The translations under genes and the position numbers were made by a program. Under the pieces are notes generated by a model. The model saw nothing but the letters and a program-made list of their open reading frames with translations. It did not search any database and was not told where the DNA came from. From DATAZK01 sp963731205 (GTDB lineage Bacteria; Actinomycetota; Actinomycetes; Frankiales; Frankiaceae), in NCBI GenBank assembly GCA_963731205.1, contig CAVSUJ010000002.1, positions 1,612,001 through 1,676,000 of the forward strand: a stretch of 64,000 nucleotides of DNA. The letters are read 5' to 3'. This document shows, in pieces, positions 35,197 through 43,921 of the stretch; position 1 is the stretch's first letter; every line of letters begins with the position of its first letter.

Positions 35197-36039
35197 ATGA
35201 AACCGTCGCCCGACCCCACCCAAACCACCGGTCGAGACTTCATCGGCAAGGTGGCGATCGTCACCGGCGGCGCCTCGGGAATCGGCGCTGCCACGGCGGC
35301 AGAACTTGCCAGTCGCGGCGCTGCGGTCGTCGTCGCTGACATCAACGAGGCTTCGGCGCTCGTGCGCGCGGAACAGATCCGCGCCTCGGGAGGATCTGCG
35401 ATCGGCATCGCTGTAGACGTGGCGGACGAAAGCGCCGTTACGCGAATGATCGAGTCGGCCGTCGACAATTTCGGCGGTCTCGACATCCTCCACAACAACG
35501 CGGCCGCCATAGCTGAGTCGATTGACGACGGGGACATCGCAGCAATGGACGTTCACGTTTGGGACCGGACCATGGCGGTCAATGTCCGAGGCGCGGTCCT
35601 TGGGTGCAAGCACGCAATACCTCAACTGCTGAGCCGAGGCGGCGGCGTCATCATCAATACCTCCTCCGGCGCTGGGACCTTGGCCGAACCAGTTCGCGCC
35701 GCCTATGCCGCGTCGAAAGCCGCGTTGAATTCGCTGACCCGCTCGGTGGCGGTGCAGTACGGCAAGCAGGGAATCCGCTGTGTCGCCGTAGCCCCGGGCA
35801 TCACCATGGACCCTCAGGTGCAGGGACACATCGGCGAAACCGAATGGTTTCGCATGATGCAGAGCTCGCACCTGACAACGCGGCTAGGCGTGCCGAACGA
35901 CATCGCAAAATTCGTGGCGTACCTCGCGTCCGACGACGCGTCGTTCATATCCGGCAGCGTTCATCACATCGACGGCGGTATCTGCGCTGGAGTGCCCTAT
36001 GCCTGGCAGATGCGCGGCAGAGGAACCGGGATCTTTTGA
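35197..36039 (+). CDS. Short-chain dehydrogenase/reductase (classical SDR)
   Basis: A 280-residue NAD(P)-dependent oxidoreductase. The cofactor motif is VAIVTGGASGIGAATAAELA (TGxxxGIG), followed by VVVADINE, where the Asp suggests NAD(H). The structural motif is ILHNNAA, and the catalytic set is Ser in IINTSSGAGT with YAASKAALNSL (Tyr-x-x-x-Lys). The end has the usual SDD-x-SFISGSVHHIDGG. ATG 35197 follows AGAGGA. It is the last gene of the transporter operon and converges on the IclR gene with only 25 bases between. It probably oxidises an alcohol intermediate of the imported compound. Confidence 0.85.
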   Translation: MKPSPDPTQTTGRDFIGKVAIVTGGASGIGAATAAELASRGAAVVVADINEASALVRAEQIRASGGSAIGIAVDVADESAVTRMIESAVDNFGGLDILHNNAAAIAESIDDGDIAAMDVHVWDRTMAVNVRGAVLGCKHAIPQLLSRGGGVIINTSSGAGTLAEPVRAAYAASKAALNSLTRSVAVQYGKQGIRCVAVAPGITMDPQVQGHIGETEWFRMMQSSHLTTRLGVPNDIAKFVAYLASDDASFISGSVHHIDGGICAGVPYAWQMRGRGTGIF

Positions 36040-36064
36040 CAAAGCCGCCTACGACGGGTGCGGC

Positions 36065-36874
36065 CTAGCTGGGCTGAGCCTTCCTCGGCGGGAGGTACCC
36101 GTGCGCAGCCGAGATCTCCGCTGCACCAGACCGGACCGACTTGATGACCACAGGGAGGCGATCGCTCGTGAGGCGCGTTGACGGCGCGGAAACCCCAATA
36201 ACCGCTAGCAGTTGGCCCTCCGAACCGAACACCGGAGCTGCCACTCCGGACACCTCGAGATCCCACTCCCCCTGGCTCACCGCGAAGCCATCGCTTCGGA
36301 TGCGCTGCAGCTCCTTTTCCAACGACTGCCGATCGGTCAAGGTTCGCGCACTCAAAGCGGTTAGGTCCAAATTGGCAAGCACCTGCGACGGATGCGCGTC
36401 GAAGGCGAGCAGTGTCTTTCCCGGGGCGCCGGCGTGTATCGGAAGCACATGACCGAGAACCAGGCGACGACCGACGGCACGGGTGCTCTCGGCAAGTGCC
36501 ACGCACACACGCAAATCGCCATCGCGGACAAAAAGCCCCGCCGACTCGCCGGTTTCGTCCCGGAGAGCTCTCAGCACCGGCATCGCGGTTTCGATGAGGC
36601 CCAGCCCCTGGCGTGCCACCGCCGCCCAGCGAAGCACCGAAAGGCCGATCCGATAGCGTCCGTCCTCCTGGCTGAGCAGGCCATCGCTCACCATGTTGCG
36701 CAGCAGACGAACGGCCGTACTGCTCGGCAGCCCACTGGCCGCCCGGATCTGACGCAGATCGAGCTCGGGCTCTTCCAACGTGAACAGGTCGAGGATGTCC
36801 TTGACCTTGCCCAGGACGAGTACGCGCTTGAAAGAGTCATCGCGCTCGACGTCGTCCGAAGGTCGCGTCGCCAC
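36065..36874 (-). CDS. IclR-family transcriptional regulator
   Basis: A 269-residue IclR protein: an N-terminal winged helix (VKDILDLFTLEEPELDLRQI, then RAASGLPSSTAVRLLRNMVS) and the C-terminal effector domain (LPIHAGAPGKTLLAF, then ERI-type segment EKELQRIRSDGFAVSQGEWD and GVAAPVFGSEGQLLAVIGV). GTG 36874 is taken as start; the open frame continues upstream only as chance sequence over the divergent gene. The gene is divergent from the CoA-transferase gene with 85 bases between, where GGAA and TTCC half-sites (36879-36882, 36892-36895) might form an operator. IclR proteins usually control the adjacent catabolic genes in response to a pathway acid. Confidence 0.85.
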   Translation of the reverse strand: MATRPSDDVERDDSFKRVLVLGKVKDILDLFTLEEPELDLRQIRAASGLPSSTAVRLLRNMVSDGLLSQEDGRYRIGLSVLRWAAVARQGLGLIETAMPVLRALRDETGESAGLFVRDGDLRVCVALAESTRAVGRRLVLGHVLPIHAGAPGKTLLAFDAHPSQVLANLDLTALSARTLTDRQSLEKELQRIRSDGFAVSQGEWDLEVSGVAAPVFGSEGQLLAVIGVSAPSTRLTSDRLPVVIKSVRSGAAEISAAHGYLPPRKAQPS

Positions 36875-36959
36875 GAAAGGAATCCTAGCGTTTCCAGCGC
36901 CAACTCCCGCGGCCCGCGGCGATTCGAACCCTTGACGGCGAAGGCCACCGGGGCCTGCC

Positions 36960-38168
36960 ATGTCTGACGACGCCACCGGCTGCGGCCCGCTCGTGGGCGT
37001 TCGCGTCGTCGAGTTCGCGCAAGTTGTTGCCGGGCCACTGGCCGGCACGTTGCTCGCCGATCTGGGAGCAGACGTCGTGCATGTCGAGGCGCCGCAAGGG
37101 GGCGATGATGCCCGGCGCATGGGGCCGAGCAAGGACGGCCATCCCCTGTGGTGGAAGGTTCTCGGACGCAACAAGCGCTCTGTGACGGTGGATCTGCGGC
37201 AGCCCGCTGCGACGCCGATCGTGCGTCGGCTCATCGAGTGGGCGGACGTCGTGATCGTGACGTTCAGAGCCTCGACGGCCGAGCGCTTCGGCTTGGACTG
37301 GACGTCCGTACGCGAGGTCAACCCAAGTGCCGTGCTGCTTCAGATCACCGGGCATGGGGCGACCTCGTCACGGCGCGACGAGCCGGGGTTCGGAAAGATG
37401 GGAGAGGCGCGCAGCGGAGTCGTGCATCTCACCGGATTTGCCGATGGACCCCCCGTACACACGGGCTTCAGCCACGGCGACGCAACGACTGGGCTCATGG
37501 GCGCATTCGCGGTGACGGCCGCGCTGCGCAAACGAGACGCCGACCCCGAACGCCGAGGTGAATGGATCGATCTGTCGCTGTCGGACACGCTGTTCCGCTT
37601 GATCGAGTGGCAGATCATCGTGCACGACCAATTGGGCATCGTTCCCAGCCGGGCCGGCAACGCGCTCGCGGTCGCGCCCGGCGCCGTCATCAACACCTAT
37701 GAAAGCGCCGACGGCGCGTGGATCACCGTTACGTCGGCGACGGCAAAGTCGGTCACCAACATCGCGGTCTTACTCGGGCTGCCGCGGGATGAGTACCTGA
37801 CGGTCTCGCAACAGCTTGCCCACAAAGAGGAATTGGACCGCGCTTTGTCCGCATGGGTGACAAGTCAGCCCGCTGAAGCCGCTCTGAAGGCCATGCGTGA
37901 CGCCGATGTGGTGGCGAGCAGAGTCATGTCGGTTGCTGACATCGTTGATGATCCGGTCTTCCGTGAGCGCGAAAGCGTGGTGACGGTGACCGATCCGGAC
38001 CTGGGCGACGTTGCGATGCAGTCCGTGGTACCCCGCCTGCATCGCAATCCTGGTCGCGTCTGGCGTACCGGCGCGGCTTTGGGCGCCGACACCGACCTCG
38101 TGTTGCATGACTGGCTTGGGATTGCGCCGGGTGAGCTTCAACGGCTTCATCGGGAGGGAGTGATATGA
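36960..38168 (+). CDS. CaiB/BaiF family III CoA-transferase
   Basis: A 402-residue family III CoA-transferase. Diagnostic segments are VRVVEFAQVVAGPLAGTLLA and LGADVVHVEAPQGGDDAR near the N-terminus, then NKRSVTVDLRQ, GLDWTSVREVNPSAVLLQIT, and FSHGDATTGLMGAFAVTAAL where the Asp is the usual acyl-carrier residue. It moves CoA from one acid to another, making the acyl-CoA needed by the next enzyme. Its stop overlaps the start of the CitE-like gene (ATGA), and that gene overlaps the M20 gene, so the three form one translationally coupled unit divergent from IclR. Confidence 0.85.
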   Translation: MSDDATGCGPLVGVRVVEFAQVVAGPLAGTLLADLGADVVHVEAPQGGDDARRMGPSKDGHPLWWKVLGRNKRSVTVDLRQPAATPIVRRLIEWADVVIVTFRASTAERFGLDWTSVREVNPSAVLLQITGHGATSSRRDEPGFGKMGEARSGVVHLTGFADGPPVHTGFSHGDATTGLMGAFAVTAALRKRDADPERRGEWIDLSLSDTLFRLIEWQIIVHDQLGIVPSRAGNALAVAPGAVINTYESADGAWITVTSATAKSVTNIAVLLGLPRDEYLTVSQQLAHKEELDRALSAWVTSQPAEAALKAMRDADVVASRVMSVADIVDDPVFRERESVVTVTDPDLGDVAMQSVVPRLHRNPGRVWRTGAALGADTDLVLHDWLGIAPGELQRLHREGVI

Positions 38169-39013
38169 CCGCCAGCGGCCGGAGCTGGCTTGCCGGGCCG
38201 GTTCTGCTGTTCTGTCCGGGCGACCGTCCCGATCGGTTCGCTAAGGCTGCTGCAGTTGCCGACATGGTGATCCTCGACCTGGAGGACGGTGTCAGTTCGG
38301 GTGACAAAGTGCTGGCTCGTCAGGCGATTCTCGACAGCGCGCTGGACCCGGCGCGCACGATCGTGCGAGTTAACCCGTGCGACTCGAACGAGCAAGAGGA
38401 GGACCGGAAAATGCTCGACCGCACGCGCTACTCCAACGTGATGGTCCCCAAAGTCGAGTCGCCGGCCGGTTTGCAGAACTTTCACGATCGCAACGTCATC
38501 GCGCTGTGCGAGACGCCGTTCGGCATCCTGAACGCAACAGCACTTGCCGCGAATTCGGCCGTCGCGGGGCTCATGTGGGGCGCCGAGGACCTGACCGCCG
38601 CGCTGGGCGGAGCGTCGAGCCGCCTTCCCGATGGCAGATACACCGACGCCGTGCGCTCAGCACGTAGCCGGGTGCTGCTGGCCGGTGGTGCCTACGACAA
38701 GCCCACGATCGATGCCGTGTACACCGCCTATGGCGACCTTGACGGGCTCCGGAGGGAGGCCGATGACGCAGCAGCTTCAGGCTTCGCCGCGAAAGCATGC
38801 GTACATCCGCTGCAGGCAAAGGTCGTGAGAGATTCCTTCATTCCGACCGCCGACCAGGTCAGGTGGGCCAACGAGGTACTACGGCTGGCACCGCAGTCTC
38901 ATGGCGCGTTCTCCTACCGCGGTCAGATGATCGACCAACCCCTCGTGCGCCAGGCGGAGGCGATCTGCGCCCGCACCAGGACGGGTGGCGACGCGTCGGC
39001 GGTCGACCGATGA
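38165..39013 (+). CDS. CitE-like HpcH/HpaI aldolase (acyl-CoA lyase)
   Basis: A 282-residue TIM-barrel lyase of the citrate lyase beta / HpcH-HpaI family: LLFCPGDRPDRFAKAAAVAD, MVILDLEDGVSSGDK with the metal-binding Glu-Asp, VRVNPC with the substrate Arg, VMVPKVESPAGL, then ALCETPFGILNA, GLMWGAEDLTAALGG and the closing SGFAAKACVHPLQ. Stand-alone CitE-like proteins next to CaiB-type transferases cleave citramalyl-CoA, malyl-CoA or similar hydroxyacyl-CoAs into acetyl-CoA and a keto acid. The exact substrate cannot be read. The gene overlaps both neighbours. Confidence 0.8.
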   Translation: MTASGRSWLAGPVLLFCPGDRPDRFAKAAAVADMVILDLEDGVSSGDKVLARQAILDSALDPARTIVRVNPCDSNEQEEDRKMLDRTRYSNVMVPKVESPAGLQNFHDRNVIALCETPFGILNATALAANSAVAGLMWGAEDLTAALGGASSRLPDGRYTDAVRSARSRVLLAGGAYDKPTIDAVYTAYGDLDGLRREADDAAASGFAAKACVHPLQAKVVRDSFIPTADQVRWANEVLRLAPQSHGAFSYRGQMIDQPLVRQAEAICARTRTGGDASAVDR

Positions 39014-40227
39014 CCCTGGCCGGCCTGGAACTTCGGGACCTGCAGTTGCAGCGCGACTTGGTGAAGCTGCGCAGAAAGCTGCACGCCGTACCGGAACTCG
39101 GACTCAAGCTCCCGCGCACTGAAGCAGTCGTCCTGGACGAGTTGCGGACCATGCCGTTGGACGTCGAACAGCATGATGAAACCTCTGGAATTGTTGCGGT
39201 CCTAGGCGGTACGGACGGATCGGAGGCTGGCCCCGTCGTCCTCCTGCGGGCAGACATGGACGCCCTTCCGCTGACCGAGCGGACGGGGCTTGCCTTTGCC
39301 TGTGCAGAGCCGCGCATGCACGCCTGCGGTCACGACCTTCACACCGCCATGCTGCTTGGGGCCGCCCGGCTTCTCGTCGCACGACGGCAGACTTTCGTCG
39401 GCCGGATCGTCTTCATGTTCCAGCCTGGCGAAGAGGGCTACGACGGGGCCCGCCACATGATCGACGCCGGCGTGCTCATGGCAGCTGGACGCCTCCCAGA
39501 CGCTGCCTATGCGCTTCACGTCAATCCGGCGGTGTTGCCTTTCGGCACTGTTGCAACCCGGCCGGGAACGCTGCTGTCAGCGGTCGGTTGCCTTCGCGTC
39601 ACCGTGCTCGGCGCAGGCGGCCACGGCTCACGGCCACATCGGGCCAAGGATCCCATCCCGGTCGCCGCCGAAATCACCCTTGCATTGCAAGCGATGGTCA
39701 CGCGACAGTTCGACGCCTTCGATCCGGTCATCCTGACCGTCGGGGTGCTCCAGAGCGGAACGAAGTTCAACATCATCCCCGACGAAGCCCGGCTGGAAGC
39801 GACCGTCCGAACCTTCTCCGACCAGCACGCAACCAAGGTGGCTGAGGCGACCCGCAAGCTGTGCGCGGGCATCGCCGACGCGCATGGCATGAGCGTCGAC
39901 GTGGAGTTCGAGCATCTGTACCCCGCCACGAACAACGATCCTCAAGAATCAGAGCGCTTCCTGCGTGTCGCAGCTGAGCTCTTCGGCGCCCACAAGACCT
40001 TTGAGTACCCGAACCCGCAACCGGGCTCAGAAGACTTCTCACGCGTGCTCGCAGCAATACCAGGCGCAATGGCCTTTCTCGGCGCTTGCCCACCCAGCCG
40101 AAATCCGGAGACGGCCGACTACAACCACTCTGCAGGTGCCATTTACGACGAAGCCATCCTCAGTCGCGGCGCAGCCCTCCTGGCGGCGATGGCCCTGGAC
40201 CGGCTCATAGACACGGGTCCGAAGTAA
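39010..40227 (+). CDS. M20-family amidohydrolase (hippurate/IAA-amino-acid hydrolase-like)
   Basis: A 405-residue metallo-amidohydrolase. Metal ligands are seen in VLLRADMDALPLTERTG, HACGHDLHTAMLLGAA and MFQPGEEGYDGARHMI, the dimerisation insert is AGGHGSRPHRAKDPI, and the last ligand region is QPGSEDFSRVLAAIPGAMAF with NHSAGAIYDEAIL. Such enzymes cleave an N-acyl amino acid or similar amide. ATG 39010 overlaps the CitE-like stop. Together with the nitrilase-type and CocE-type hydrolases the cluster holds three different amide or ester hydrolases, which points to an amide-rich substrate. Confidence 0.85.
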   Translation: MTLAGLELRDLQLQRDLVKLRRKLHAVPELGLKLPRTEAVVLDELRTMPLDVEQHDETSGIVAVLGGTDGSEAGPVVLLRADMDALPLTERTGLAFACAEPRMHACGHDLHTAMLLGAARLLVARRQTFVGRIVFMFQPGEEGYDGARHMIDAGVLMAAGRLPDAAYALHVNPAVLPFGTVATRPGTLLSAVGCLRVTVLGAGGHGSRPHRAKDPIPVAAEITLALQAMVTRQFDAFDPVILTVGVLQSGTKFNIIPDEARLEATVRTFSDQHATKVAEATRKLCAGIADAHGMSVDVEFEHLYPATNNDPQESERFLRVAAELFGAHKTFEYPNPQPGSEDFSRVLAAIPGAMAFLGACPPSRNPETADYNHSAGAIYDEAILSRGAALLAAMALDRLIDTGPK

Positions 40228-40554
40228 CTGAATACGCACTCGTCCGCGGCATGTTTGATGGAGTGCCCGCCCGATCCCGAAGCACAACAGGTACAGCAAA
40301 AGTCCATAACTGCCCATCACTGCCCTGCGTGACCCATCCTGCACACCCGAAATGCCGGAGACGCCTGCACCTAAAGGGACCCGGCTACTGGCCAAGCTGG
40401 GCTGATGGAGCCATGATGGGTCTGCTGCCACCGCCGGCGACGCGCCGCTTGATTTGCTGAGCGAGCAGATCATCGCCACGGTTCGAGGGGGGCTCGCCGC
40501 GTCGGAGAAGGCCGAGCCGGTGTTCATCCTCGAAGTCCGTCGATCGCCGCGTGC
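40228..40554. other. Region between the M20 gene and the IS6 element
   Basis: No gene can be supported. A short plus-strand frame ending just inside the IS (about 40430-40570) contains LSEQIIATVRGGLAASEKAE and FILEVRRSP and could be a relic, but it matches nothing I recognise. The left end of the IS lies at 40555. Confidence 0.4.
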
Positions 40555-41351
40555 GGCGGTGTTGCGTTGACCGATCGCAACTCGGGCAGACTGGTGCGGA
40601 TGACTTCGGTCGTCACCGTCATCGACGTTCGCCGGCTTCCGGTTCCCGCCTGCGGTGATCACTGTGGCGGTGCGCTGGTACCTGCGCTATGGCCTGTCCT
40701 ACCGCGACGTTGAAGAGCTACTCGCCGAACGCGGAACCATCGTCGACCACGTCACCGTCTACCGGTGGGTGCAGCGCTTCACGGCCGAGTTCATCGAAGC
40801 TGCCCGTCCATGCCGGCGGCTGCCCGGAGAGCGGTGGTTTGTCGATGAGACGTACGTCAAAGTCTCCGGCCAGTGGACCTACCTGTATCGAGCAGTCGAC
40901 CAGCACGGCCAGGTCATCGACGTCTACCTGTCCAGACGGCGGGACTTGCCTGCAGCCAGAGCATTCTTCACTCGTGCGCTCGCCGTCGGCGTGACCCCGA
41001 CGGAGGTGACCACGGACCGGGCGCCGGTCTACCCGCGGGTCCTCGACGAGTATGCCCCGGCGGCCTTTCATGTCGTCGAGCAGTACGCGAACAACCCGAT
41101 CGAAGCCGACCACGGCCGACTCAAAGCCTGGCTCAGACCGATGAGAGGTCTGAAACGCTTCCGGTCAGCGCAAACCGTGGCGGCGGGACACGCTTTCGTG
41201 CAGAACCTGCGCCGCGACCACTACGAAATCGCCGCTGACGAACCGGCCCGCCACCGGCTCCGCATCGCATTCGATGCGCTGGCAGCCAGCGTCTGATTTA
41301 CCGTCCCAGCAGTAGTTCATGCTGCCCACGATCAACTAACGCAACAACGCC
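40555..41351 (+). mobile_element. IS6-family insertion sequence, 797 bp, with terminal inverted repeats
   Basis: The left end 40555-40577 (GGCGGTGTTGCGTTGACCGA) and the reverse complement of the right end 41329-41351 (GGCGTTGTTGCGTTAGTTGA) match at about 18 of 23 bases, in the style of IS6 ends. A single transposase gene fills the interior and the length is normal for the family. The eight bases on each side (CCGCGTGC and GCGAAATT) differ, so there is no target duplication; this suggests that a deletion or cointegrate resolution followed insertion. The right end abuts a truncated WD40-like gene. Confidence 0.8.
40604..41296 (+). CDS. IS6-family DDE transposase
   Basis: A transposase of about 230 residues. 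The family opening FAGFRFPPAVITVAVRWYLR and YGLSYRDVEELLAERG (helix-turn-helix) is followed by the DDE core: Asp in GERWFVDETYVKVSGQW, Asp in PTEVTTDRAPVYPRVL and Glu in YANNPIEADHGRLKAWLRPM. The frame is open from 40604 but the first GTG is at 40655, inside the conserved opening, so the true start is probably a rare codon or lies in a frameshifted 5' end. IS6 elements transpose by copy-in, forming cointegrates, and often mobilise or delete flanking DNA. Confidence 0.85.
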   Translation, partial: LRSSPSSTFAGFRFPPAVITVAVRWYLRYGLSYRDVEELLAERGTIVDHVTVYRWVQRFTAEFIEAARPCRRLPGERWFVDETYVKVSGQWTYLYRAVDQHGQVIDVYLSRRRDLPAARAFFTRALAVGVTPTEVTTDRAPVYPRVLDEYAPAAFHVVEQYANNPIEADHGRLKAWLRPMRGLKRFRSAQTVAAGHAFVQNLRRDHYEIAADEPARHRLRIAFDALAASV

Positions 41352-42395
41352 GCGAAATTCACTGACCTAGACGGTAGCTTGGGCCGGATTCAAGCACTCT
41401 CCTTTGATCCCGACGGCTCGGGTATCTGGGCGATCGCTGAAGGTGGTCGGCTCTCTCATTGGCAGTGGCGAACCGGCTACCGCGTCGATCACAATCCGCC
41501 CTCATATGTCACCGGTGCTGTTGCCTGGCGGGGTGGCATCGCCTACCTCGAACGTGACGGAGCAGTCCACACGGTCGATTTGAATGGCACCCGTGACTCC
41601 GTCCTAATGAGTGCATACGGCCCGGTCGGGACCATCAGAGCCGATGCCTCCGGACAGCGCCTCTTAGTCGTCGAAACAAGCCACTCGTCCGTGTTGATTT
41701 GGGATGCGAGCGTTTCCCGGTCGAAACGCGTCAATGTGGGCTGCGAGCCCTACGATGCCGAATGGTCCGGGGATGGGACGAAGCTGTACGTCACTTGTCT
41801 GGGTGATCACAAGATCACCTTGGTCGACCCCACCACCGGGACGGTTTCGCGCAATGACCGCCCTGACGTCCCCTATGTGGCCACCCTCGCCGTTCGCGCT
41901 GACAAGTCGCTGGTGTTGTACGGCAACCAAAGCGGAGTGTGGTCGGCGGACGCGGATCTCCACAAGGTCACTCGGCTCGGCTCAACCGGTTGTCCGGCTG
42001 CGCCAAACGCCGTGGTCTTCGGCAGGTCGACTCAGGCCGTGTTCGCAGTGACTGGCGGCGTTGCAAGTGGCTGCACCTCCCGGACCAACGCGGACGGAAC
42101 CGTTGAACCGTGGGTTGAGCCCGTCGTTACGTCGCCACTCGCGCATGCAATAGCGCTCGACGAGCGCCGCGGCCTGGTCGGGTTCGGTTACGCAGACGGC
42201 ATGGTCCTGCTGACCGATCTCGACGGTCGCACGGTACAACTCATCCAGCAGATGCCAGGGCCGGTGCGCGCTCTCGGATTCCTTCCAGGCAACCAGTTGT
42301 GGATGGTCGGAGAAACTGGGGAGATTGTCGTCACGAGGTATGTCCGTGGTACGGGAAGCCCCATGGGGCGCTCGACGAGGCGAAACGCCGGTTAG
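41352..42395 (+). pseudogene. WD40/beta-propeller-like protein, 5' end removed by the IS6 element
   Basis: From the IS border the frame runs without a start as AAKFTDLDGSLGRIQALSFD and on to 42395, about 345 residues. It holds repeated four-strand blades: IQALSFDPDGSGIWAIAEGG, VLIWDASVSRSKRV, YDAEWSGDGTKLYVTCLGDH with KITLVDPTTGTV, and VRALGFLPGNQLWMVGETGE. This is a WD40/YVTN-type propeller, usually a protein-binding platform, often the C-terminal part of a larger kinase, caspase-like or AAA protein in actinobacteria. The lost N-terminal part would tell which. A TTG at 41379 could allow a shortened product, but the sequence before it belongs to the same fold. Confidence 0.6.
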
Positions 42396-42855
42396 CGCTG
42401 GGTAGGTCGCTGGGACTTACCGATTAGGCACACGCACGTCATAGTCGTTCTGCGGTTTAGGTCCTGGAGCGCCGACCGCCGACCTGAGGCGCCTGGGTCA
42501 CGTTCCAACAAGCAGTCAACGAGCCTCGCCGACGAATGTCCTCTCGGGTGGCCTCTGAAGGCCGAGTGCGTTTCGAGGGACACTGACGGAACACCATTAC
42601 CGGAACGGTCACGCTGCGGCTCAAGGTCTTGCCCAGTCTCTTGCAAGGGTGCAGCGCGGCGACGCCGAGCCGGGAGCGAACCGGACAGCGACGTCGCATC
42701 CGATCAGTGCAGCCCACGTCTTCACGTTTTCGCGGACGCGCCCGTTTCAGACCACGGGAGTGGCAATGCCGCGACAGATGGACGAATGATGGACTAAAGA
42801 TCTTGCCAGTCGCTCAAGTGATCGTTGATCATGCCCCTGAGCTGGTCTGATGCGG
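42396..42855. other. Non-coding stretch before tRNA-Lys
   Basis: No gene, RNA or strong hairpin was recognised. The frames present are short and Arg/Ser-rich. Since it lies 3' of the tRNA-Lys gene it could be a former integration zone, but no second copy of the tRNA end was noticed. Confidence 0.4.
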
Positions 42856-42928
42856 TGGGCCGTCGGGGGCTCGAACCCCGAACCCGCGGATTAAAAGTCC
42901 GCTGCTCTGCCTGTTGAGCTAACGGCCC
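42856..42928 (-). tRNA. tRNA-Lys (anticodon TTT)
   Basis: A complete cloverleaf on the minus strand: acceptor GGGCCGT/ACGGCCC with discriminator A, D arm with TAGCTCAACAGGCAGAGCA, anticodon arm GCGGACTTTTAATCCGC (anticodon TTT), short variable loop and T arm CGGGG-TTCGAGC-CCCCG. CC but not CCA follows in the genome. The gene is 73 bases long. Confidence 0.95.
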
Positions 42929-42944
42929 TGGAGCGATCCGTACT

Positions 42945-43598
42945 TTAGCGGGGACGCGCGCCTGTGACTCGTCGGAGCGAGAGTTCGGCGGTGAGGACCG
43001 CCCGATCCACCCAGCCGAACACGTGGGCCAGCTGCGGCTCCACGATCGCGCACGGCATTTCAGGGTCGAACCAGCGGTCGACCCCCGTCCAGTGATACGG
43101 GCTCTGCATGTAGGCGACGCGCAGGCCGGCGAGGTCGGCGTACTCCTGCTCCCAGACGTGCGTCCATCGCCTTGATGCTTCGGGACGCACCCGGCTGAGC
43201 GCCCAGCTGCGGATCTCCGGGATGTGGTCCGGCATCGCCTCTAGGGAGCGCTCGAAAAGCCGCACCTGCGTCTGGCTGGCGCCTTCCCGGACGGTCAGCG
43301 CCAGGGTGCGCTTGATCCGTGAGCCGGACAGCTCGCGATAGCCGGACGCGACCGGCTCGAGCGAGAGCATCTGCGCCGACGCGACACACGATGCGTGGGC
43401 CAGCTCCACCGCCGGCGGAAGGCCCAACAGCTCACCCTCGGTCCGCTGATCCCACACCGCATCGACGCCACCGACGCTGCCCGGAAGGCTCTCACTCGCG
43501 CTACCACCCGGCACGGCGTTGGCGGTCACGAGCCACGACCGGACCTCCTCGGGCGAAGCGTCGGGCTGGAACGACACCAGCACCACCCAGCGATTCAT
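42945..43598 (-). CDS. Dimeric alpha/beta-barrel (Dabb/EthD-like) protein
   Basis: A 217-residue protein with two ferredoxin-like halves. The second half, RTLALTVREGASQTQVRLFE, then EAMPDHIPEIRSWALSRVRP and RWTHVWEQEYADLAGLRVAY, with SPYHWTGVDRWFDPE, is the stress-responsive Dabb domain pattern (His in the turn after the second strand). These small barrels bind ligands or act as oxygenases or cyclases. It is the last gene of a three-gene operon with an F420 oxidoreductase and another small barrel protein; ATG 43598 overlaps the stop of the preceding gene. Confidence 0.65.
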   Translation of the reverse strand: MNRWVVLVSFQPDASPEEVRSWLVTANAVPGGSASESLPGSVGGVDAVWDQRTEGELLGLPPAVELAHASCVASAQMLSLEPVASGYRELSGSRIKRTLALTVREGASQTQVRLFERSLEAMPDHIPEIRSWALSRVRPEASRRWTHVWEQEYADLAGLRVAYMQSPYHWTGVDRWFDPEMPCAIVEPQLAHVFGWVDRAVLTAELSLRRVTGARPR

Positions 43599-43921
43599 GG
43601 GGTGATGCCCGCGTCGGCCAGCACCCGCCGGCTGCGGCTGGTGGCCAGCCGATCCGTCGCCTCCCAGAAGCCGGTGACAGCCGCGTCGATGCCGCCTCGC
43701 GACGCGAAGAACTCCCCGATCGTGGCGACGTTCCACTGGATGACGACGACGGCCTGCCCAGGATCTTCCGAGTAGCCCCGCCAGGCGCCCCCCAGCGTCA
43801 GACCCCGTTCGAGGGCGCCCGGCAGGTACTCCGCGCGCCACCGTTCGAGCCAGCCAGCTGCGCCGTCGACGGGGAGAACGACCTCGTCGAAGATGGTGAC
43901 CGCCGCAGGTTCAGAGCTCAC
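43595..43921 (-). CDS. Small alpha/beta-barrel (NIPSNAP/EthD-like) protein
   Basis: A 108-residue single ferredoxin-like domain: VTIFDEVVLPVDGAAGWLER, then RAEYLPGALERGLTLGGAWR and AVVVIQWNVATIGEFFASRG. The length and strand-helix-strand order fit NIPSNAP or EthD-like proteins that accompany degradative oxidoreductases. GTG 43921 overlaps the stop of the F420 oxidoreductase gene and its own stop overlaps the next ATG, so the three proteins are made together. Confidence 0.55.
   Translation of the reverse strand: MSSEPAAVTIFDEVVLPVDGAAGWLERWRAEYLPGALERGLTLGGAWRGYSEDPGQAVVVIQWNVATIGEFFASRGGIDAAVTGFWEATDRLATSRSRRVLADAGITP

Noticed and set aside
36908..36945. tRNA-like GATTCGAACCC motif upstream of the CoA-transferase gene
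   Set aside because: Read on the minus strand, the bases around GGGTTCGAATC do not form a T stem and no acceptor or anticodon arm is found.
40547..41359. Target-site duplication of the IS6 element
   Set aside because: The eight bases on the left (CCGCGTGC) and right (GCGAAATT) do not match.
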